Shown: positions 34,624 through 47,300 of the stretch, piece after piece
Position numbering within the stretch: the stretch's first letter is position 1
How the letters are laid out: each line of letters begins with the position of its first letter
NCBI RefSeq assembly: GCF_005144885.1
Contig: NZ_CP039690.1
Coordinates: 2,245,001 to 2,309,000, forward strand
Origin: Phreatobacter stygius
GTDB taxonomy: Bacteria > Pseudomonadota > Alphaproteobacteria > Rhizobiales > Phreatobacteraceae
DNA length: 64,000 bases
Direction: 5' to 3'
Program-made: the position numbers and the translations under genes
The notes under the pieces: model-generated
The model's input: the letters and a program-made list of their open reading frames with translations, nothing else
What the model was told of the DNA's origin: nothing
The model's database searches: none

Positions 34624-35514
34624 ATGCGTCCTGAACTGCGCCTGCCCTACCGGGCCTCCATCGATCGTCCGCGTCTTGCGCTTGCCCCCGGCAAGCTGGT
34701 GGCGGTCTGGCCGGTGGTCAATGTCGAGAACTGGCGGATCGACAATCCCATGCCCCGCCAGGTGCTGGCGGCGCCGACCGGCGCCGCCCTGCAGCCCGAC
34801 ATCGCCAACTGGGCCTGGCACGAATACGGCATGCGCGTCGGCTTCTGGCGCTTCATGGAAGCGTTCGAGCGCCATGCGATCCGGCCGACCTTGTCGATCA
34901 ATGGCTCGGTGGCGCTGGACTATCCACGCATCGCGGCGGCCGCCCGCGACGCCGGCTGGGAGTTCATGGGCCATGGCTGGCACCAGGTGCCGACCCACCG
35001 CATCGACGACCAGCGGGCGATGATCGCCAGGACCGTCGAGACCCTGTCGGAATTCGCCGGCCAACCGTGCGTCGGCTGGCTCGGGCCCGGCCTCACCGAG
35101 ACGCTCGAGACCGCCGATCACCTGGCCGAAGCCGGCATCCGCTACATTGCCGACTGGGTCGTCGACGACCTGCCTTGCCGGCTCGCCACCGCGAGCGGCC
35201 CGGTGCTGACCATGCCCTATTCGGTCGAGCTGAACGATATTCCGCTGGTCATGATCCAGCACCACCGGACCGGCGAATTCCTCGAACGCACGCTCGCCCA
35301 GGCCGACCGGCTGATCGCCGAAGCCAGGAGCCCGGGCCCGCTCGGCGGCGCCAAGATCCTGAGCTTCGCCATCCACCCCTATATTACCGGCGTGCCGCAT
35401 CGCATCGGCATGATCGAGGATCTGCTGGCCGAACTCGCGCGGCGGCCCGAGATCTGCTTCATGCAAGGCCACGCGATCATGGACTGGTATCTGGCTTCGG
35501 GTGATCCGACCTGA
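34624..35514 (+). CDS. Polysaccharide-deacetylase-fold hydrolase, PuuE-like
   Basis: 296 residues with the NodB-type barrel: INGSVALDYPRIAAAARDAGWEFMGHGWHQ, then WLGPGLTETLETADHLAEAGIRYIADWVVDDLP and FAIHPYITGVPHRI. The N-terminal part (LPYRASIDRPRLALAPGK) is like that of PuuE and related enzymes that open cyclic nitrogen compounds such as allantoin. Position at the end of the transporter and allophanate hydrolase unit supports a C-N hydrolase role. The exact substrate is unknown, and true polysaccharide deacetylation is less likely. It lacks a signal peptide, so it acts in the cytoplasm. Confidence 0.82.
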   Translation: MRPELRLPYRASIDRPRLALAPGKLVAVWPVVNVENWRIDNPMPRQVLAAPTGAALQPDIANWAWHEYGMRVGFWRFMEAFERHAIRPTLSINGSVALDYPRIAAAARDAGWEFMGHGWHQVPTHRIDDQRAMIARTVETLSEFAGQPCVGWLGPGLTETLETADHLAEAGIRYIADWVVDDLPCRLATASGPVLTMPYSVELNDIPLVMIQHHRTGEFLERTLAQADRLIAEARSPGPLGGAKILSFAIHPYITGVPHRIGMIEDLLAELARRPEICFMQGHAIMDWYLASGDPT

Positions 35515-35568
35515 ACGGCCGGCGTCCCGTTATGGTCAGGCCATGGACCTGCCCGACCTTTGAAATAG

Positions 35569-35685
35569 AACCCGGTCGGAGCGCTCTATTGGCGGCACGG
35601 CTTCGCCGCGACCGGCGAAACCGTACTCGGCATCGAGATCGAACGCCGCCCGGGCGCTCGGCCTCAGGCCGTGCCGGTCGGCTGA
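35569..35685 (+). pseudogene. Fragment resembling a GNAT acetyltransferase C-terminus
   Basis: The frame just after a stop codon reads NPVGALYWRHGFAATGET, close to the conserved ALYxRxGFxxTGE segment near the end of many GNAT acetyltransferases, and ends at a stop codon 35683-35685. No upstream part of the gene exists before it. It is probably a decayed remnant; chance cannot be excluded. Confidence 0.4.
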
Positions 35686-36218
35686 GCCAGGACCAGCGCC
35701 CAGAACACCCGGTAGCGCGATCCCGGCCGGTAACCGGTGGCAAGGCCGAGCCTGGTCACCGTCGGGCTCAGCATATTGGCCCGGTGCGGCGGTGAATCGC
35801 GCCAGCCCGAGAAGGCCTCGGCGAGCGTCATATAGCCGGCCGAGGTGTTCTCGACCGCCGTGCCATGGGCATAACCCTGCGCCGACAGGCGGGCACCGAC
35901 AGCGCCGGTCCTGACACCGACCTGGTCGGCATTGGCCATGGCATAGGCCTGGGCCTCGGCGACCCGCATCAGCACGGGGTCGACGCTCAACGCGCCGCGA
36001 CCGTTGTTGCGCCGGTAGCCGGTGATCATCTCGGCGGCCATGGCCGCGTCGACGCGGGCGCCGGCCTCGGCGAGATTGCGATAGAAACTCGGCTGGCCCG
36101 ACGGCCGCGGAACCGGCGGCGCCGAGCAGGCGGAGAGCAGGAACAGCGACCCGCCGCCGACCAGGATCTGACGCCGCACGAGAATCCTGTCAGCCGTCTT
36201 CAGCTCGCGTTCAGCCAT
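35664..36218 (-). CDS. CAP-domain (SCP/PR1-like) lipoprotein
   Basis: 184 residues. It has a twin-Arg/lipoprotein-like leader with the lipobox LLSAC (Cys near residue 31), then a CAP domain with HGTAVENTSAGYMTLAEAFSGWRDSPPHRANML, the hallmark SPPHR/N motif, and the C-terminal RVFWALVLAQP strand. CAP proteins are secreted or outer-membrane attached and bind lipids or act as proteases in some cases. The start at 36218 follows AGGAAAAGG; an ATG at 36248 also exists. Confidence 0.88.
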   Translation of the reverse strand: MAERELKTADRILVRRQILVGGGSLFLLSACSAPPVPRPSGQPSFYRNLAEAGARVDAAMAAEMITGYRRNNGRGALSVDPVLMRVAEAQAYAMANADQVGVRTGAVGARLSAQGYAHGTAVENTSAGYMTLAEAFSGWRDSPPHRANMLSPTVTRLGLATGYRPGSRYRVFWALVLAQPTGTA

Positions 36219-36360
36219 TGAACCTTTTCCTGTGTGGGTGTCACTCATGGTGACGCGAGTGATGCGCGTGAAAAGTTAACCGATCCTGTCAAGGCTCTAT
36301 CAACCCTATGGTGGTTGAGTGACGGCAGGGGACAGATTGGGAATAGGGACAGGACATCCC

Positions 36361-36624
36361 ATGCCTTGGTATCGTTGTGAAGCGCGCGGCCTCGAGGCCG
36401 CCAGCGCGGAGAGTACATTTGCCGCAACCCGTTTTGTCGAAGCCGATGCGGCGGAGGCCGCGGCGTCGAGCGTGCGCAAGAGCGTCGGGCGCGAACTGGT
36501 TCGCCGCGGCGTCGACCCGTTGAGCGCCGAAGCCTGCGTCAAGATCGACACCGTCAAGCGCATCGATGAGGAAGATGTACCCGGCATCGTCGCGCCCGAC
36601 ATGACCTGGCTGGCCAGGGTCTGA
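36361..36624 (+). CDS. Small hypothetical protein
   Basis: 87 residues with natural composition and several Glu/Ala-rich helices, ending IDEEDVPGIVAPDMTWLARV. AGGAC precedes the ATG. No domain is recognised; it stands alone between two minus-strand genes. Confidence 0.6.
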   Translation: MPWYRCEARGLEAASAESTFAATRFVEADAAEAAASSVRKSVGRELVRRGVDPLSAEACVKIDTVKRIDEEDVPGIVAPDMTWLARV

Positions 36625-36821
36625 GGCGAGGCTGGCCGCACGGCCGTCAAACGCCAGCCGCGAGACAGCCGTCGGCGCCCGGCGCCCATGATCGACGGCA
36701 ACGATCCGGCCGGACCGGAATGCGCCAAGAGGGAATGTAGCAAGACAACGAACAGGGACGCTCTTTCGTCTCACTGAAACGGAAGGACGCCCCGGCTTGA
36801 TGGCGGATTTAGGATTGCGCC

Positions 36822-37577
36822 TTATTGGAAGCGCGCCATCGCGGCGCCGAGCACGGCGCCGAGGTTGCGCTGGCTGCCAGCCTGGATCAGCACGACGGCC
36901 CGCTCGCATCCCGGCGCCAGCCGCTCCAGCCGCGACGCGGTAAAGGTCTGGGCCCCGCCGGTCCATTCGCCAAGCTTCACATGCGACCTGACGACATTGC
37001 GATAGGTCACCGAATTGCCGCGGTTCTCGCCGCGCGCGATCTCGACCGCCTGCCGCGACGATACCCCGAGCAGCAGGACGGTTGCCGGCGTCTCGGCGGA
37101 AACCAGCGTGCCTTGCTGGGCCGGCAGCGTCACTGTGACGGTGTCGCCGGAATAGCTGATCGTCACCGGCACGCTCAGTGCGCCGCTCTGGCCCGCCGAC
37201 TGGACCATCGCCCGCTCGACCGCCGGGCGGTCCGAGCCGATGGCATGGGTGACGCCGTTGATCACCATTTGCGGCGTATAGACCTGCCGGTCGCCGCGGG
37301 CATAGGCATAGGCCTTCTGGCGTTTGGTATTGGCCGGATCGGCCAGCGTGTCGCGCCAGCCAAGATAATCCCAGTAATCGACGGCAAAGGTCAGCGCGAT
37401 CACGTCGGTGCGGTCGGCAATCTCGGCAAGATGACGATCGGCCGGCGGACAGGACGAGCAGCCCTGGCTGGTAAAAAGCTCGATGACCGCGCCTACTTTG
37501 TCCGCGGCGGCAGCAGGCGCTGCGCCAAGTGAGACGAGGCCAAGTAAAAGCCCGCCCCAAATCTTTGCCTTATGCAT
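36822..37577 (-). CDS. DUF1223 thioredoxin-like secreted protein
   Basis: 251 residues with a signal peptide (MHKAKIWGGLLLGLVSLGA). The mature protein begins AVIELFTSQGCSSCPPADRHLAEIA, a thioredoxin-type CxxC as in all DUF1223 proteins, followed by DYWDYLGWRD and VYTPQMVINGV. It is a probable periplasmic redox protein of unknown role. The start at 37577 gives the signal peptide; the frame is open from 37673. Confidence 0.88.
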   Translation of the reverse strand: MHKAKIWGGLLLGLVSLGAAPAAAADKVGAVIELFTSQGCSSCPPADRHLAEIADRTDVIALTFAVDYWDYLGWRDTLADPANTKRQKAYAYARGDRQVYTPQMVINGVTHAIGSDRPAVERAMVQSAGQSGALSVPVTISYSGDTVTVTLPAQQGTLVSAETPATVLLLGVSSRQAVEIARGENRGNSVTYRNVVRSHVKLGEWTGGAQTFTASRLERLAPGCERAVVLIQAGSQRNLGAVLGAAMARFQ

Positions 37578-37711
37578 CGGTCTTCGCCCCGATCCAAACT
37601 TAACCCTGCCCCTGCCCTGTCCTAACCCGCACCATGGGTGCAGGCGAGTCACGGTTGGGTGAGAACCACACAAGCGCGCGTGATGATGACTCCGCTGAAA
37701 GCTGAGATGAG

Positions 37712-37734
37712 GACCGCGGAGTTACTCCGCGGTC
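37712..37734 (-). terminator. Hairpin downstream of acnA
   Basis: A perfect 10-bp stem GACCGCGGAG with CTCCGCGGTC around a TTA loop, 28 bases past the acnA stop. There is no strong U-run on the acnA side, so it may protect the mRNA or terminate weakly. Confidence 0.5.
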
Positions 37735-37761
37735 ACCCGGTCTGATCGGTCCGCGCAGACA

Positions 37762-40482
<2,721 letters not shown>

Positions 40483-40670
40483 GAGGCGAGGATCCCTTCA
40501 TCCAGGAAGGCCGACATCGCGTCCGAAGCTTCGGGCGTAGTCTCAAGGAACCCAAGCGGGCGCGGCGACCAATCGCGGGCGTTATAGAGGGATTCCAATC
40601 AACCCGCCATATGGTTAGAAGCAATCATCGCGCTCTCGCCGCTCACTCTTTCGTCGCGTAAGAACGCAGC

Positions 40671-41282
40671 ATGATGCGTCTCAATGCCGATGCCCTCACC
40701 TGCCAGCGCGGCGGCCGGATCGTTTTCCGGGATTTGAGCTTTGAAGTCCCGGCCGGAGAGGCAATCCAGGTCGTCGGCCGCAATGGCGCCGGCAAGTCGA
40801 GCCTGTTGCGTCTGATTGCAGGTCTGGTGCGCATAGAGGCGGGCGAGCTCCGCTTCGAAGGCGGCGACCCGGAAGCGCCGATCGGTGAACAGGCGCATTA
40901 TTGCGGCCACCAGGACGCTTTCAAGGGCGCCCTGACGGTTGCTGAGAACCTGGCTTTCTGGACCGCCTTTCTGGGAAGCGGCAAGCCCGGCGATACAAGC
41001 GGCGCGGCGCTCGGCCGCCTTGGCCTCGATCACCTCGCCGATCTGCCCGCCAGCTACCTTTCGGCGGGCCAGCGCCGCCGCCTGGCGCTGGCCCGCCTGA
41101 TCAGCGTCAGGCGGCCGATCTGGCTGCTCGACGAGCCGACCGCCGCGCTCGACCAGGCGAGCCAGCAGGTGCTGGCCGAGATCATGGCCGAGCATCTGGC
41201 CGGCGGCGGCCTGATCCTCGCCGCAACCCATGGGCCGCTCGGCATCCCGGCACGCGAACTCAGGATCGGAGAGCCCGGATGA
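40671..41282 (+). CDS. ccmA: Heme exporter ATP-binding protein CcmA
   Basis: 203 residues. It powers the CcmABCD complex that releases heme-loaded CcmE for cytochrome c maturation. Walker [13 protein letters not shown], signature [14 protein letters not shown] and Walker [14 protein letters not shown] are present. The short size and [18 protein letters not shown] stretch are typical of CcmA. It overlaps ccmB by ATGA. Confidence 0.93.
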   Translation: MMRLNADALTCQRGGRIVFRDLSFEVPAGEAIQVVGRNGAGKSSLLRLIAGLVRIEAGELRFEGGDPEAPIGEQAHYCGHQDAFKGALTVAENLAFWTAFLGSGKPGDTSGAALGRLGLDHLADLPASYLSAGQRRRLALARLISVRRPIWLLDEPTAALDQASQQVLAEIMAEHLAGGGLILAATHGPLGIPARELRIGEPG

Positions 41283-41950
41283 GCTCGCCGCTCAAAGCCC
41301 TGTTCCAGCGCGACCTGAAGCTTGCCACCCGGGTCGGCGGCGGCGCCATGATCGGTGTCGTATTCTTCCTCGCGGTGGTCACCATCGTGCCCTTCGGGGT
41401 CGGGCCGGACATGATCCTGCTTGGCCGCATCGGCCCTGCGATCCTCTGGATCGGCGCCCTGCTGGCAACCTTGCTCGGTCTCGACCGCCTGTTCCAGGCC
41501 GACGCCGATGACGGCTCGATGGATCTCCTGATGATGGCCGAGACGCCGCTCGCCCTGGTGGTCATGGCCAAGGCGGCGGCCCATTGGCTCGCCACCGGCC
41601 TGCCCTTGGTCGTGGCGGCGCCCGTCCTCGGGCTCTTGATGAACGTGCCGCCGGACGCCATGGGCGCGGTGGCGCTGACCCTGTTGGCCGGCACCCCGGC
41701 GCTGACCGGCCTCGGCACCATCGGCGCGGCACTTGCCGTCAGCCTGCGCCGCGGCGGCCTGTTGATGGCGATCCTGATCCTGCCACTGACCATTCCGGTG
41801 CTGATCTTCGGGGTTGCCGCCACCAGCGCCGCGATCGCCGGTCCGGTACCGTTCGGTGCGCCCTTCATGGTGCTGGTCGGGCTGTCGCTGGCAAGCCTGG
41901 TGCTCGGGCCGGTGGCCGCCGCGGCGGCGCTGAAATCCGGATTGGAGTGA
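41279..41950 (+). CDS. ccmB: Heme exporter membrane protein CcmB
   Basis: 223 residues with six hydrophobic helices and the CcmB segment [32 protein letters not shown]. It forms the membrane channel with CcmA. The usual next gene, ccmC, is absent here; a small lipoprotein gene follows. Confidence 0.93.
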   Translation: MSSPLKALFQRDLKLATRVGGGAMIGVVFFLAVVTIVPFGVGPDMILLGRIGPAILWIGALLATLLGLDRLFQADADDGSMDLLMMAETPLALVVMAKAAAHWLATGLPLVVAAPVLGLLMNVPPDAMGAVALTLLAGTPALTGLGTIGAALAVSLRRGGLLMAILILPLTIPVLIFGVAATSAAIAGPVPFGAPFMVLVGLSLASLVLGPVAAAAALKSGLE

Positions 41951-42062
41951 CCGGCATTCGCAAGCGAAACGGCGCGCTGCATGCGCGCGCTGCGTGTACG
42001 TGCCTTGCTATCGCCGTATCCGCACGCGACATTCGCCCGGCCTGTCCCGACAGGAGGCCGCC

Positions 42063-42413
42063 ATGCGACGTGCAGTCTTGGTTTTCGCAGTCTTGGCCCT
42101 GTCCGGCTGCGCCAGCGCACCGGAACAGGTGGTCAGCCCGCCGCCACAACCGGAAACCACCGCCTTTTGCGCCACGGCCGAGCGCGGCGCCCGCATCCGC
42201 GTCACCGCCACCAACAATTCATCGCGGCCGATGATCTGTCAGGTCACCTGCACGTTCCAGAAGCTGAACGGTGGCACCGATTCCATGTCCTGTGACGGCA
42301 CCGTCGCAGGCGGCGCCAATGCCGCGCCGTTCTGCGAGAATGTCGACCGCCGCCGGCGCGTGCGTCAGCTCACCAATACCGTGGTCGACTGCACCTTCGC
42401 CCAGGCCGGCTGA
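42063..42413 (+). CDS. Small lipoprotein
   Basis: 116 residues with a lipoprotein signal (MRRAVLVFAVLALSGC; lipobox LSGC with Cys at 16). The mature part has six further Cys residues in a compact beta-rich region (ATNNSSRPMICQVTCTF), probably disulfide-bonded. AGGAGG lies upstream. Function unknown. Confidence 0.75.
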   Translation: MRRAVLVFAVLALSGCASAPEQVVSPPPQPETTAFCATAERGARIRVTATNNSSRPMICQVTCTFQKLNGGTDSMSCDGTVAGGANAAPFCENVDRRRRVRQLTNTVVDCTFAQAG

Positions 42414-42420
42414 CAAGCCC

Positions 42421-43029
42421 TTACAGGACCGGCTTGGTCCTTTCCCAGGCTTCCGGCATCTGCCGGATGAAGGCGTCAAGCCAGCCGACCAGGTTCGGAT
42501 GGTTGGCCCGCCAGGCCCCCTGAAAGCGGATGTCCTGATAGCCCAGCGCGCAGGCCAGCGCGATCGTGCCGACCGTCACATCGAGCGCCGGCGGCATCGC
42601 CTCCAGCGCGGCCAGGCCGCGCGCCACCTTGCCGTGCTGATGATCGAGCCAGCGCGGTTCGCGGCGGTCCTCGGAGCGGAACATGGCCTCGTAGCGCAGC
42701 AGAATGCCGGCATCGAGAATGCCGTCGGCGAGCGCCTGCAGCGTCAAGGCCGGGATGCGCAGCTTCGGATCGGCCGGAATGATCTTGTTTCCGCCGGCTT
42801 CGATATCCAGATATTCGAGGATGACGCGGCTGTCATAGATCGTCGTGCCGTCCTCCAGGATCAGCGCCGGGATCTTGCCCAGCGGGTTCTGCAGGCGCAG
42901 CGCATCGCCGCCATCCATCGTATCGGCCAACTCGACCGTTACCCGGTCGGCCAGGTCCAGATGGGCGAGCGCAAGTTTGATCTTGCGCCCGAACGGCGAC
43001 GGCGGCGATGAACGCAGGACGAGCGGCAT
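42421..43029 (-). CDS. Glutathione S-transferase family protein
   Basis: 202 residues. The thioredoxin-like N-terminal domain (MPLVLRSSPPSPFGRKIKLALAHL, with the NPLGKIPALILEDG cis-Pro segment and IYDSRVILEYLD) is followed by an all-helical C-terminal domain ending GWLDAFIRQMPEAWERTKP. It conjugates or reduces substrates with glutathione. The start at 43029 gives the usual N-terminus. Confidence 0.92.
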   Translation of the reverse strand: MPLVLRSSPPSPFGRKIKLALAHLDLADRVTVELADTMDGGDALRLQNPLGKIPALILEDGTTIYDSRVILEYLDIEAGGNKIIPADPKLRIPALTLQALADGILDAGILLRYEAMFRSEDRREPRWLDHQHGKVARGLAALEAMPPALDVTVGTIALACALGYQDIRFQGAWRANHPNLVGWLDAFIRQMPEAWERTKPVL

Positions 43030-43224
43030 GCTGAATTCCCCGGGCACTCTTCATGGAGTGGTCGAACCTGCGCAGGCGGTTTGGCGCCGGTCAAGCAGAC
43101 CGCGCGTCAGACCGGCTGGGCCGGAACCGTCAAAATCCGTCACCGGGTCGCCCCCGCGCCGGTTCGTCTTGCCGCGTTAACGCAGCATCTCCATAATTGG
43201 CAGTCCGCTTCGAAGCTGAACCTC

Positions 43225-43857
43225 ATGAAAATCGCATCACCCTATTTCGACAGCATCCGCGTCAAGCCAGAGGACGACCGCCGTGCCAAGGCGCGTCCGG
43301 GCATGCGCGTCTGCGGGTTCAAAGGCTGTGCCTGCGAGGCGACCCATCGCGCGCCGCTCGGCCGCGACCGGGAGGGCGAGTTCGTCTGGTTCTGCCTCGA
43401 CCATGTCCGCGAATATAATGCCACCTACAACTATTTCGCCGGCATGAACGACGCGGCGGTCGCCGCCTATCAGAAGGACGCCATCACCGGCCACCGGCCG
43501 ACCTGGAGCATGGGCGTCAACTCCTGGAACAAGAAGGGCCGGCGCCCGGAACCGCATGTCCATATGGGCCCGCGCGGGGCGGCCGATCCGTTCGGCATGT
43601 TCGACGGCGAAACCTGGCGCCCGCAAGGCGCAAGCCAGCCCGAACCCGAAGGCCGCCTGATCCGCAATGCCGAGCGCAAGGCGCTGAGCGCCCTCAATCT
43701 CGACATTCATGCGACTGCCACCGAGATCAAGGCCCGTTTCAAGGAACTGGCCAAACGCCTTCATCCGGATGCCAATGGCGGTGACCGATCGCGCGAGGAC
43801 AAGCTGCGCGAGATCATCCAGGCCTATAATTATCTCAAGTCGGTTGGCTTCTGCTGA
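43225..43857 (+). CDS. J-domain-containing protein
   Basis: 210 residues. The C-terminal 60 residues form a J-domain (ALSALNLDIHATATEIKARFKELAKRLHPDANG) with HPD replacing nothing: the HPD motif is intact, so it can stimulate DnaK ATPase. The N-terminal part has a Cys-containing segment (CGFKGCACEATHRAP, CLDHVREYNATYNYFAGM) that may bind metal. It lies just upstream of cobS, a conserved pairing in alphaproteobacteria. The ATG at 43225 is chosen over a long Arg-rich upstream frame. Confidence 0.9.
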   Translation: MKIASPYFDSIRVKPEDDRRAKARPGMRVCGFKGCACEATHRAPLGRDREGEFVWFCLDHVREYNATYNYFAGMNDAAVAAYQKDAITGHRPTWSMGVNSWNKKGRRPEPHVHMGPRGAADPFGMFDGETWRPQGASQPEPEGRLIRNAERKALSALNLDIHATATEIKARFKELAKRLHPDANGGDRSREDKLREIIQAYNYLKSVGFC

Positions 43858-43987
43858 TTGAACGCATCAATAATGCGAATGGCATTCCCGCACCTGGCGG
43901 CCTTCCGGGCGCGACCCGCGATCTGTTAAGGTTCGCCCGATTTGAAAGAAACGGCTCGCCGCGATGTGCGCGGCATCGGAGGTTTTC

Positions 43988-44977
43988 GTGACAGTGCAGC
44001 CTGAAAAAGGTACCGGGGCCCCGGATACCACGGTGTCCGTGCGGAAGGTGTTCGGCATCGATTCGGATATGACCGTACCGGCCTTTTCCAAGCCCGACGA
44101 CCATGTTCCCGATCTGGATACGGACTATCTTTTCGATAAGCCGACCACGCTCGCGATTCTGGCGGGCTTTGCCCATAACCGCCGCGTCATGGTTTCCGGC
44201 TTCCACGGCACCGGCAAGTCGACCCATATCGAGCAGGTCGCCGCCCGGCTGAACTGGCCCTGCGTGCGCGTCAACCTCGACAGCCATGTCTCGCGTATCG
44301 ACCTCGTCGGCAAGGACGCGATCGTGCTGAAGGACGGCAAGCAGATCACCGAGTTCCGTGACGGCATCCTGCCCTGGGCCTATCAGCACAATGTCGCGCT
44401 CTGTTTCGACGAATATGACGCCGGCCGCCCGGACGTGATGTTCGTCATCCAGCGCGTGCTGGAAGCCTCGGGACGCCTGACGCTGCTCGACCAGAGCCGG
44501 GTCATCCGGCCGCACCCGTCGTTCCGTCTGTTCGCCACCGCCAATACGGTCGGTCTCGGCGACACCACCGGCCTCTATCACGGCACCCAGCAGATCAACC
44601 AGGCGCAGATGGACCGCTGGTCGATCGTCACCACGCTGAACTATCTGCCGCATGACAACGAGGTCGGCATCATCCTGGCCAAGGCCAAGACCTTCGCCAA
44701 GACCGCCGAAGGCCGCGACCAGGTCAACAAGATGGTCCGGGTCGCCGATCTCACCCGCAACGCCTTCATGAACGGCGACCTGTCGACCGTCATGTCGCCG
44801 CGCACCGTGCTGACCTGGGCCGAGAACGCCGACATCTTCAAGGATATCGGCTTCGCCTTCCGCCTGACCTTCCTGAACAAATGCGACGAGATGGAACGCT
44901 CGCTGGTCGCCGAGTTCTACCAGCGCTGCTTCGGCCAGGAATTGCCGGAGAGCGCGGTCAACGTGGCGCTGAGCTAA
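43988..44977 (+). CDS. cobS: Cobaltochelatase subunit CobS
   Basis: 329 residues from a GTG with GGAGG six bases upstream; an ATG at 43964 is also in frame. CobS is the AAA+ motor of aerobic cobalt insertion into hydrogenobyrinate a,c-diamide in cobalamin synthesis. Walker A is [13 protein letters not shown], Walker B is [10 protein letters not shown], and the sensor region reads [31 protein letters not shown], diagnostic of CobS. It partners CobT encoded downstream. Confidence 0.94.
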   Translation: MTVQPEKGTGAPDTTVSVRKVFGIDSDMTVPAFSKPDDHVPDLDTDYLFDKPTTLAILAGFAHNRRVMVSGFHGTGKSTHIEQVAARLNWPCVRVNLDSHVSRIDLVGKDAIVLKDGKQITEFRDGILPWAYQHNVALCFDEYDAGRPDVMFVIQRVLEASGRLTLLDQSRVIRPHPSFRLFATANTVGLGDTTGLYHGTQQINQAQMDRWSIVTTLNYLPHDNEVGIILAKAKTFAKTAEGRDQVNKMVRVADLTRNAFMNGDLSTVMSPRTVLTWAENADIFKDIGFAFRLTFLNKCDEMERSLVAEFYQRCFGQELPESAVNVALS

Positions 44978-44991
44978 AGGGAGCCCGGGCG

Positions 44992-45405
44992 GTGCGCGTC
45001 GTCGATGAAAAGACGCCCGCGAAAGCCGCCCGCGCCGTCGTCAAGGGCCTTGTCGCCTACAACACGGCGAAGGCCGGCAAGGCGAAATACAAGCGCTTCG
45101 CCGTGTCGGTCCGCGACGACAGGGACGAGATCCGGGGCGGCATCGTCGCCTACACGATCTGGAACTGGTGCTTCATCGAGCTTCTCTGGCTCGATGAAGC
45201 GGCCCGCGGCGGCGGTTTCGGCACCGAGCTGATGCAGCGGGCCGAGGCGATCGCGGCAGAACGCGGCGCCAGGCATGTCTATGTCGACACGTTCAGCTTC
45301 CAGGGCGACGGATTTTATCAGGGTCTCGGCTACGAGACCTTCGGGGAGCTGACCGAGTTTCCGCCCGGCCATCGCCGCATCTGGTTGAAGAAGGACCTTC
45401 CGTGA
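44992..45405 (+). CDS. GNAT-family N-acetyltransferase
   Basis: 137 residues from a GTG start with AAAGGGAG upstream. It has the GNAT core: [31 protein letters not shown] (the acetyl-CoA-binding R/Q-x-x-G-x-G/A loop) and [24 protein letters not shown]. It acetylates an unknown amine. The gene sits between cobS and cobT and overlaps cobT by GTGA, so it is co-translated with the cobaltochelatase genes. Confidence 0.9.
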   Translation: MRVVDEKTPAKAARAVVKGLVAYNTAKAGKAKYKRFAVSVRDDRDEIRGGIVAYTIWNWCFIELLWLDEAARGGGFGTELMQRAEAIAAERGARHVYVDTFSFQGDGFYQGLGYETFGELTEFPPGHRRIWLKKDLP

Positions 45406-47300
45406 GTTCCAATTCCAAGGCCAAGCCATCGCCCAAGGAAAGTCCGACCGAACCGTTCAAGCGGTCGGTCGCCTCCTGCATGCGCGCCATCGCCCGGCGC
45501 GAGGATCTCGAGGTGACCTATGCCTCGGACAAGCCGGGGCTTGCCGGCGACAAGGCGCGCCTGCCGGAGCCGCCGCGCAAGATGTCGGCGCATGATGCCG
45601 CCATCGTCCGCGGCCATGGCGACGCCATGGCGCTCCGCCTTGCCGTGCACAATCCCAAGGTTCATCGCGCCATGGTGCCCGATGGTCAGGCGGCGCGTGC
45701 CGTCTTCGAGGCCGTCGAGAGCGCCCGCATCGAGGCGATCGGCGCCAACCGCATGGCCGGCGTGGCGCAGAACCTGACCGCCCGGCTCGAAGACCACTAT
45801 CACCGGCTCGGCAAATACGAGGACATCACCGACAAGGCCGACGCGCCGCTCGAGGACGCGCTCGCCTTGATGGTGCGGCAGCGGCTGACCGGCCTCAAGG
45901 CGCCGAGCCAGGCCGCCAAGATCGTCGATCTCTGGAAGGAGACGATCGAGGCCAAGGCCGGCAAGAATCTGGAGAAGCTGGTTGGCCTCGAAGGCGACCA
46001 GCGCGCCTTCGGCAAGGCCGTCCGGGAACTGCTGACCTCGCTCGACATGGGCGACGAGAAGGGCAGTTCCGACGACGACAATGAGGACGACTCGGAGAAC
46101 CAGGAGCAGGATTCGCCCGAATCCGGCGAAAGCCCGGACAGCCAGCAGGAGGAATCCTCCGAAGGCATGCAGATGGAGGATGCCGACGAGATGTCCGACG
46201 AGTCGCCGGATGGCGCTCAGGAGGCCTCCGACGCACAGACCGCCGAACTGCCCGACGAGAACGACATGGGCGACGCCGACGAGGCGAGCGAACCGTGGCG
46301 GCCGAAATCGCAAGGCAACGAACGCAAGGGTCCCGACTACAAGCCGTTCACGCCGAAGTTCGACGAGATCATCGACGCGCCGGATCTGTGCGACGCCGAG
46401 GAACTCGATCGCCTGCGCGCCTATCTCGACAAGCAGCTGAGCCATCTCGGCCCGGTCGTCGCCCGGCTCGCCAACCGCCTGCAGCGGCGCCTGATGGCGC
46501 AGCAGAACCGCGCCTGGGACTTCGACCTCGAGGAGGGCGTGCTCGATCCCTCACGCCTGCCGCGCGTCATCATGGACCCGATGGCGGCGCTGTCGTTCAA
46601 GCGCGAGCGCGACACCAATTTCCGCGACACGGTGGTGACCCTGCTGCTCGACAATTCCGGCTCGATGCGCGGCCGGCCGATCACCGTCGCCGCGACCTGC
46701 GCCGATATCCTGGCCCGCACCCTCGAGCGCTGCGGCGTCAAGGTCGAGATCCTCGGCTTCACCACCCGCGCCTGGAAGGGCGGGCAGGCGCGCGAGTTCT
46801 GGCTGCAGAACGGCAAGCCGGCCAATCCCGGCCGCCTCAACGATCTCAGGCACATCATCTACAAGTCGGGCGATGCTCCCTGGCGGCGGGCGCGCAAGAA
46901 CCTTGGCCTGATGATGCGCGAGGGGCTGCTCAAGGAGAACATCGACGGCGAAGCGCTCGATTGGGCTCACAAGCGCCTGCTCGCGCGTTCCGAGCAGCGC
47001 AAGATCCTGATGATGATTTCGGACGGCGCGCCGGTCGACGATTCCACCTTGTCGGTCAACCCGGGCAATTACCTCGAGCGGCACCTGCGCTGGGTGATCG
47101 AGGAGATCGAGACCCGGTCGCCGGTCGAGCTCATCGCCATCGGCATTGGCCATGACGTGACCCGCTATTATCGCCGCGCGGTCACCATCGTGGATGCCGA
47201 GGAGCTGGGTGGCGCCATGACCGAAAAGCTCGCCGAACTGTTCGACGAGGGCGCCGACGGCAGCCAGCCCGCGACCCCGACCCGCCGCAAGGTCGCCTGA
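45402..47300 (+). CDS. cobT: Cobaltochelatase subunit CobT
   Basis: 632 residues from a GTG start. The N-terminal part is helical; residues about 220-310 form a very acidic linker ([18 protein letters not shown] and similar). The C-terminal von Willebrand A domain has the MIDAS motif [11 protein letters not shown] that binds Mg. Together with CobS and CobN it inserts cobalt into the corrin ring. It overlaps the GNAT gene upstream and the next gene downstream (TGATG). Confidence 0.95.
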   Translation: MSSNSKAKPSPKESPTEPFKRSVASCMRAIARREDLEVTYASDKPGLAGDKARLPEPPRKMSAHDAAIVRGHGDAMALRLAVHNPKVHRAMVPDGQAARAVFEAVESARIEAIGANRMAGVAQNLTARLEDHYHRLGKYEDITDKADAPLEDALALMVRQRLTGLKAPSQAAKIVDLWKETIEAKAGKNLEKLVGLEGDQRAFGKAVRELLTSLDMGDEKGSSDDDNEDDSENQEQDSPESGESPDSQQEESSEGMQMEDADEMSDESPDGAQEASDAQTAELPDENDMGDADEASEPWRPKSQGNERKGPDYKPFTPKFDEIIDAPDLCDAEELDRLRAYLDKQLSHLGPVVARLANRLQRRLMAQQNRAWDFDLEEGVLDPSRLPRVIMDPMAALSFKRERDTNFRDTVVTLLLDNSGSMRGRPITVAATCADILARTLERCGVKVEILGFTTRAWKGGQAREFWLQNGKPANPGRLNDLRHIIYKSGDAPWRRARKNLGLMMREGLLKENIDGEALDWAHKRLLARSEQRKILMMISDGAPVDDSTLSVNPGNYLERHLRWVIEEIETRSPVELIAIGIGHDVTRYYRRAVTIVDAEELGGAMTEKLAELFDEGADGSQPATPTRRKVA

